Positions 61,080 to 64,000 of a stretch of DNA of 64,000 bases are shown here, piece after piece. Position 1 is the stretch's first letter. Every line of letters begins with the position of its first letter. The notes under the pieces are model-generated. The model ran no database searches and was not told the origin of the DNA. It saw only the letters and a list, made by a program, of their open reading frames with translations. The translations under genes were made by a program, and so were the position numbers. The stretch covers positions 53,587,291-53,651,290 of the forward strand of contig BTPG01000004.1 of the NCBI GenBank assembly GCA_036245525.1, in the 5' to 3' direction. Source of the DNA: Semisulcospira habei (taxonomy: Eukaryota; Mollusca; Gastropoda; Semisulcospiridae).

Positions 61080-61632
61080 GTGAAGTTTTTCGTGGTTCGT
61101 CCGGGAAACGGCACAATAATAAAAAGATACATGCAGTGGCAAACAAGCAAAGTTTTGCAGAGTAACTGGCAGGTTTGATTTAGTGGCTGGTTGACGAGCT
61201 TGCTAAATATCTCACGCATGAACGGACACGTTGACACAGTAAGACGGCACACAGTGATCAGGCCAGAAGAAAAAAAAAGGTTTGCAATTACGAAGAATGG
61301 AGCAGGGAATTGACCAAGGCTTTCAACGGGACATGCTCCATAGAAAGCAGCTCATCGGCTTCCCTGTGTACGTAATTCTATTTGTGTTTTTAAGAACGAT
61401 GCAATATTAGATAAGTTACTTTAGTAAACAATGATTGCTGTGAAGCCATAATGATCTCTTGTTTTAAATCACAAGGTTGATTTTTAATCTCGAATCTTTG
61501 AATCCCTTTATTCCAAACCCAGCTACTGCTTCTGGATCTTGAGTCTAACCCACAACGTCACTGTTCCACTCGCTCCCTTACGCTTAGCCACCCAAAGCTG
61601 ACGGGCCTGGGCGACGTGCAAATGACAACCCG
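61080..61632. other. Unassigned intergenic sequence
   Basis: No recognised coding or repeat feature. Confidence 0.35.
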
Positions 61633-61738
61633 ACGCGCGAAAGGTCATCGGGTCGAAGTCGGCCGCCGTTGGTCCGCGCACAGTCGTGCGCGGGCCAACG
61701 GCGGTTGATGTCGGCCCGATGGCCTTTGCGCACTGGGA
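61633..61738. repeat. GC-rich palindrome (GGGCCGACGTCGG family)
   Basis: GCCGCCGTTGGTCCGCGCAC pairs with GTGCGCGGGCCAACGGCGG; ends GGCCTTTGCGCA. Confidence 0.88.
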
Positions 61739-62092
61739 ACCAGCAGGACAGATATACCATGACCAAGCTAGCCCATCATAAAGATGACAATCAGCACCAC
61801 AAACTTGTGGCCAAGGGACTGAGGGATGAGCTACGGGAAAGGGGGGTGCGGGGGGGGGGGGGGGGGTTGGGGGGACAAAGAAAGGCGCGGACGGCCGGGC
61901 TGCCCCCCTCCGTCTTAGAGAAGCTTCGCCAAACTGTTTGACGACCCAACTGGAGGTTTAGTCAGAAAAATTCGCGAAGCTTTGCAAATCTCCGGGTTAA
62001 GCTAAGGCAGCCAACATCGGCTGTCTTTGCAAACAGGGACACAAGAGGGGCCAGTTAGCCGTGGAGGCTCTAACACAGAAGCACCTCCGTCT

Positions 62093-62158
62093 GCAAGAGG
62101 CATGGATTCTCATGAGCCCCTGTAGTCGCAGGGGCTCATGAGAATCCATGGCTCTTTC
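62093..62158. repeat. 66-bp hairpin repeat (GCAAGAGG family)
   Basis: GCAAGAGGCATGGATTCTCA to TGAGAATCCATGGCTCTTTC; a compensating change (CATGG/CCATG) keeps the arms paired. Confidence 0.9.
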
Positions 62159-62811
62159 AGAAGATACAGTCTTTACAGGGCCTTGGATGAACTGAAACAA
62201 AACAACGATTGGATGACCCTGATATAAAATGGCTTCTGAATGAAACTGATATAAAATAATTTTTGATGAAGCTAACATAAATTATATAAATAATTATCTA
62301 TCCGCCCCAAACCCCTATCTTGTAAAAGTAAGAACCAGAAATCCGTCGAAAATTGATCAAAAGAGCTTCACCCGTTCAAAAAGTCCTCTATATTCATCCT
62401 TGCGCCCTTTCATCTGTAGTGAGCATTTAAAAAAAAAAAAATTACACCCCAACCCTCATATGATATACCTCGTACAGGCAAGGGTAAAGCCTCATTTACG
62501 TTTACAGTCCTCAGCCGAGAAAAGGTGATGGGGGACTTCAGGCAAGGGACTCGCGGGGCGTGTGACTTGGGGACGATGGGCCGAGGACAACGCGGTGTGT
62601 TTGCCGACCAACAGAGCGGGCAAATGTAACCGGGCGCTCGGGACCCTGTGTGTTTACCGTCACTGACATCTGTAAATGCGGCTCTTGCATTGTTCGAGTT
62701 CCCCTGTCCATTTGTGGGGCGCGCGGCTCGCTTCGTCCCTAAGTCACTTGACGATCACACCTGAGGACTTCCGCCGTTAAGGCAGAGAAGATGTGAGTGA
62801 GAGTGCCAGCT
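62159..62811. other. Unassigned intergenic sequence
   Basis: TGATATAAAAT-type words repeat at 62220-62285. Nothing coding was recognised. Confidence 0.35.
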
Positions 62812-62878
62812 GCAAGAGGCATAGATTCTCATGAGACCCTGCGTTCCGCAGGGGCTCATGAGAATCTATGCCTCTTGC
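62812..62878. repeat. 66-bp hairpin repeat (GCAAGAGG family)
   Basis: GCAAGAGGCATAGATTCTCA to its complement CTCTTGC; centre CCTGCGTTCCGCAGG. Confidence 0.92.
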
Positions 62879-62973
62879 AGATGGAACGGTTTGGTCGAGC
62901 GAGGGTTTGGAGCGGGACAGAGACTTGATCACGCACCATCAGCATTGTCAACACACACACGGGGCCCGCGACT

Positions 62974-63096
<123 letters not shown>

Positions 63097-63484
63097 AATG
63101 CAGAAGCGGATCAGTAACAAGTTGGCCTTTAGCATCCTTCATATTCCCACCATAACTGCTGGAATGTTGCGCCGGCGTAGTGTCTGATTAGCATAGCACT
63201 TTTTAGGCAGCCAGACAGTCTGTCACTACATTGAACTGTCACGATTTTTGCCCATCTCTAGCATCCTGTGCCTAAGCAAACATCTATACAAAATGTGTGC
63301 TACGGCACAACGCTTTCAGGTACAAAATCACACACCAGCACGAAAACGCAATAATCAAAGTGTTAAGCTATGGTAATTGTTTCCCACTCCCTGAATCACT
63401 AAGCAATCCTCGATACAAAACTTTCTGCTCAGATGAGCTTCTGACACTGGCAACAAGAACCATGCTGCAAGCAAGAAGAGACGT

Positions 63485-63690
63485 ACCCCCCCCCCCCCAC
63501 ACACACACTCCTCCCCCTCCCCATGACGATCCGCGCGTGGGTGGATGATTCACCTGTTGCCCCTTTACACTTCCACCCTCCAGACCCACCCGTGGGTGAA
63601 TGACCTGTAGCCGACCGTGGATCCCTTCCCTTCGAGACATCCGCCCCCCCCCCCCAGATCCGCCCGTGAGATAAGTGACTTGTTGAGGTG
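63485..63690. repeat. Degenerate tandem block with C runs
   Basis: Three copies of a GA(T/C)CC(G/A)CSCGTG core (63528, 63581, 63657), each followed by TGA-CTGTTG-type words; two are preceded by C runs. About 50-75 bp spacing. Confidence 0.55.
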
Positions 63691-63769
63691 CTCTTTAGGT
63701 TCCAGGTCATTATGGACTGAATACCACAGGACCACCTCCGTCTGAGAAACACAGATGAAAATCAGTCCA

Positions 63770-63833
63770 GCAAGAGGCATAAATCCTCATCCCCCGCCAT
63801 TGCAGGGGCGCTTGAGGATTTACGAATTTAGCA
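63770..63833. repeat. GCAAGAGG-family hairpin, decayed
   Basis: GCAAGAGGCATAAATCCTCA and TTGAGGATTTACGAATTTAG arms around CCCGCCATTGCAGGGG. Confidence 0.75.
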
Positions 63834-64000
63834 GACGTGTCGTGTTTGAAAAAGACGACCAATGGAGACTGAAATCAGGACGGTAACTTCTTGCTCAGCA
63901 GGTCCGACACCACCCACGTCCACATTCCCGTACTGCACTGCACCCGAGAAACGGAGGTAAACGGAGCCAGCAACCCGAATGCCGCAGAAGCCCAAGAGTC

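Overview
This 64 kb window is animal nuclear DNA. It shows spliced exons with GT/AG borders, dense non-LTR, LTR and DIRS retroelements, tRNA-derived SINEs, microsatellites and two 500-N assembly gaps. A degenerate element resembling the RAG1-N-terminus-like transposon known from the sea slug Aplysia, together with the repeat style, suggests a mollusc, probably a gastropod; the species cannot be fixed from sequence alone. There are no bacterial-type operons, rRNA genes, functional tRNA genes or CRISPR arrays.

Only one host gene is recognised: the 3' end of a plus-strand gene read as unc79, an auxiliary subunit of the NALCN sodium-leak channel. Eight exons lie between 11970 and 36634. They encode 346 residues plus a stop when spliced, phases agree at every junction, and the terminal exon ends in a stop codon. 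Everything from 1 to 11969 would be upstream intron, and the other introns are also full of repeats.

Region by region. 1-1339: microsatellites and non-LTR fragments. 1340-1839: gap. 1840-11833: 3' part of a Ty3/gypsy element (integrase, 3' LTR at 11308-11833), split by a complete DIRS-like element (3703-10629) with three open reading frames, inverted terminal repeats and an internal complementary region. 12.6-13.0 kb: LINE 3' end. 13.0-15.4 kb: the decayed RAG1-N-like transposon. 16.4-30.5 kb: exons among TTAA-bounded palindromes, tandem arrays and SINEs. 31.7-35.4 kb: a duplicated segment carrying an RTE/I-like LINE whose 5' half is inverted. 36.6-64 kb: no recognised host gene; a CR1/L2-type LINE (41.1-44.1 kb), an 11-copy 62-bp minisatellite (46.6-47.2 kb), a 2-kb 39-bp satellite (52.6-54.6 kb), more than a dozen near-perfect hairpins and many microsatellites.

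The most interesting theme is the palindromes. Several unrelated hairpin cores lie inside units that begin TTAACCC and end GGGTTAA, as expected of piggyBac-type MITEs. At three places a single arm of such a palindrome appears to have been amplified into a tandem array, the largest with higher-order structure. This looks like satellite birth from hairpin MITEs.
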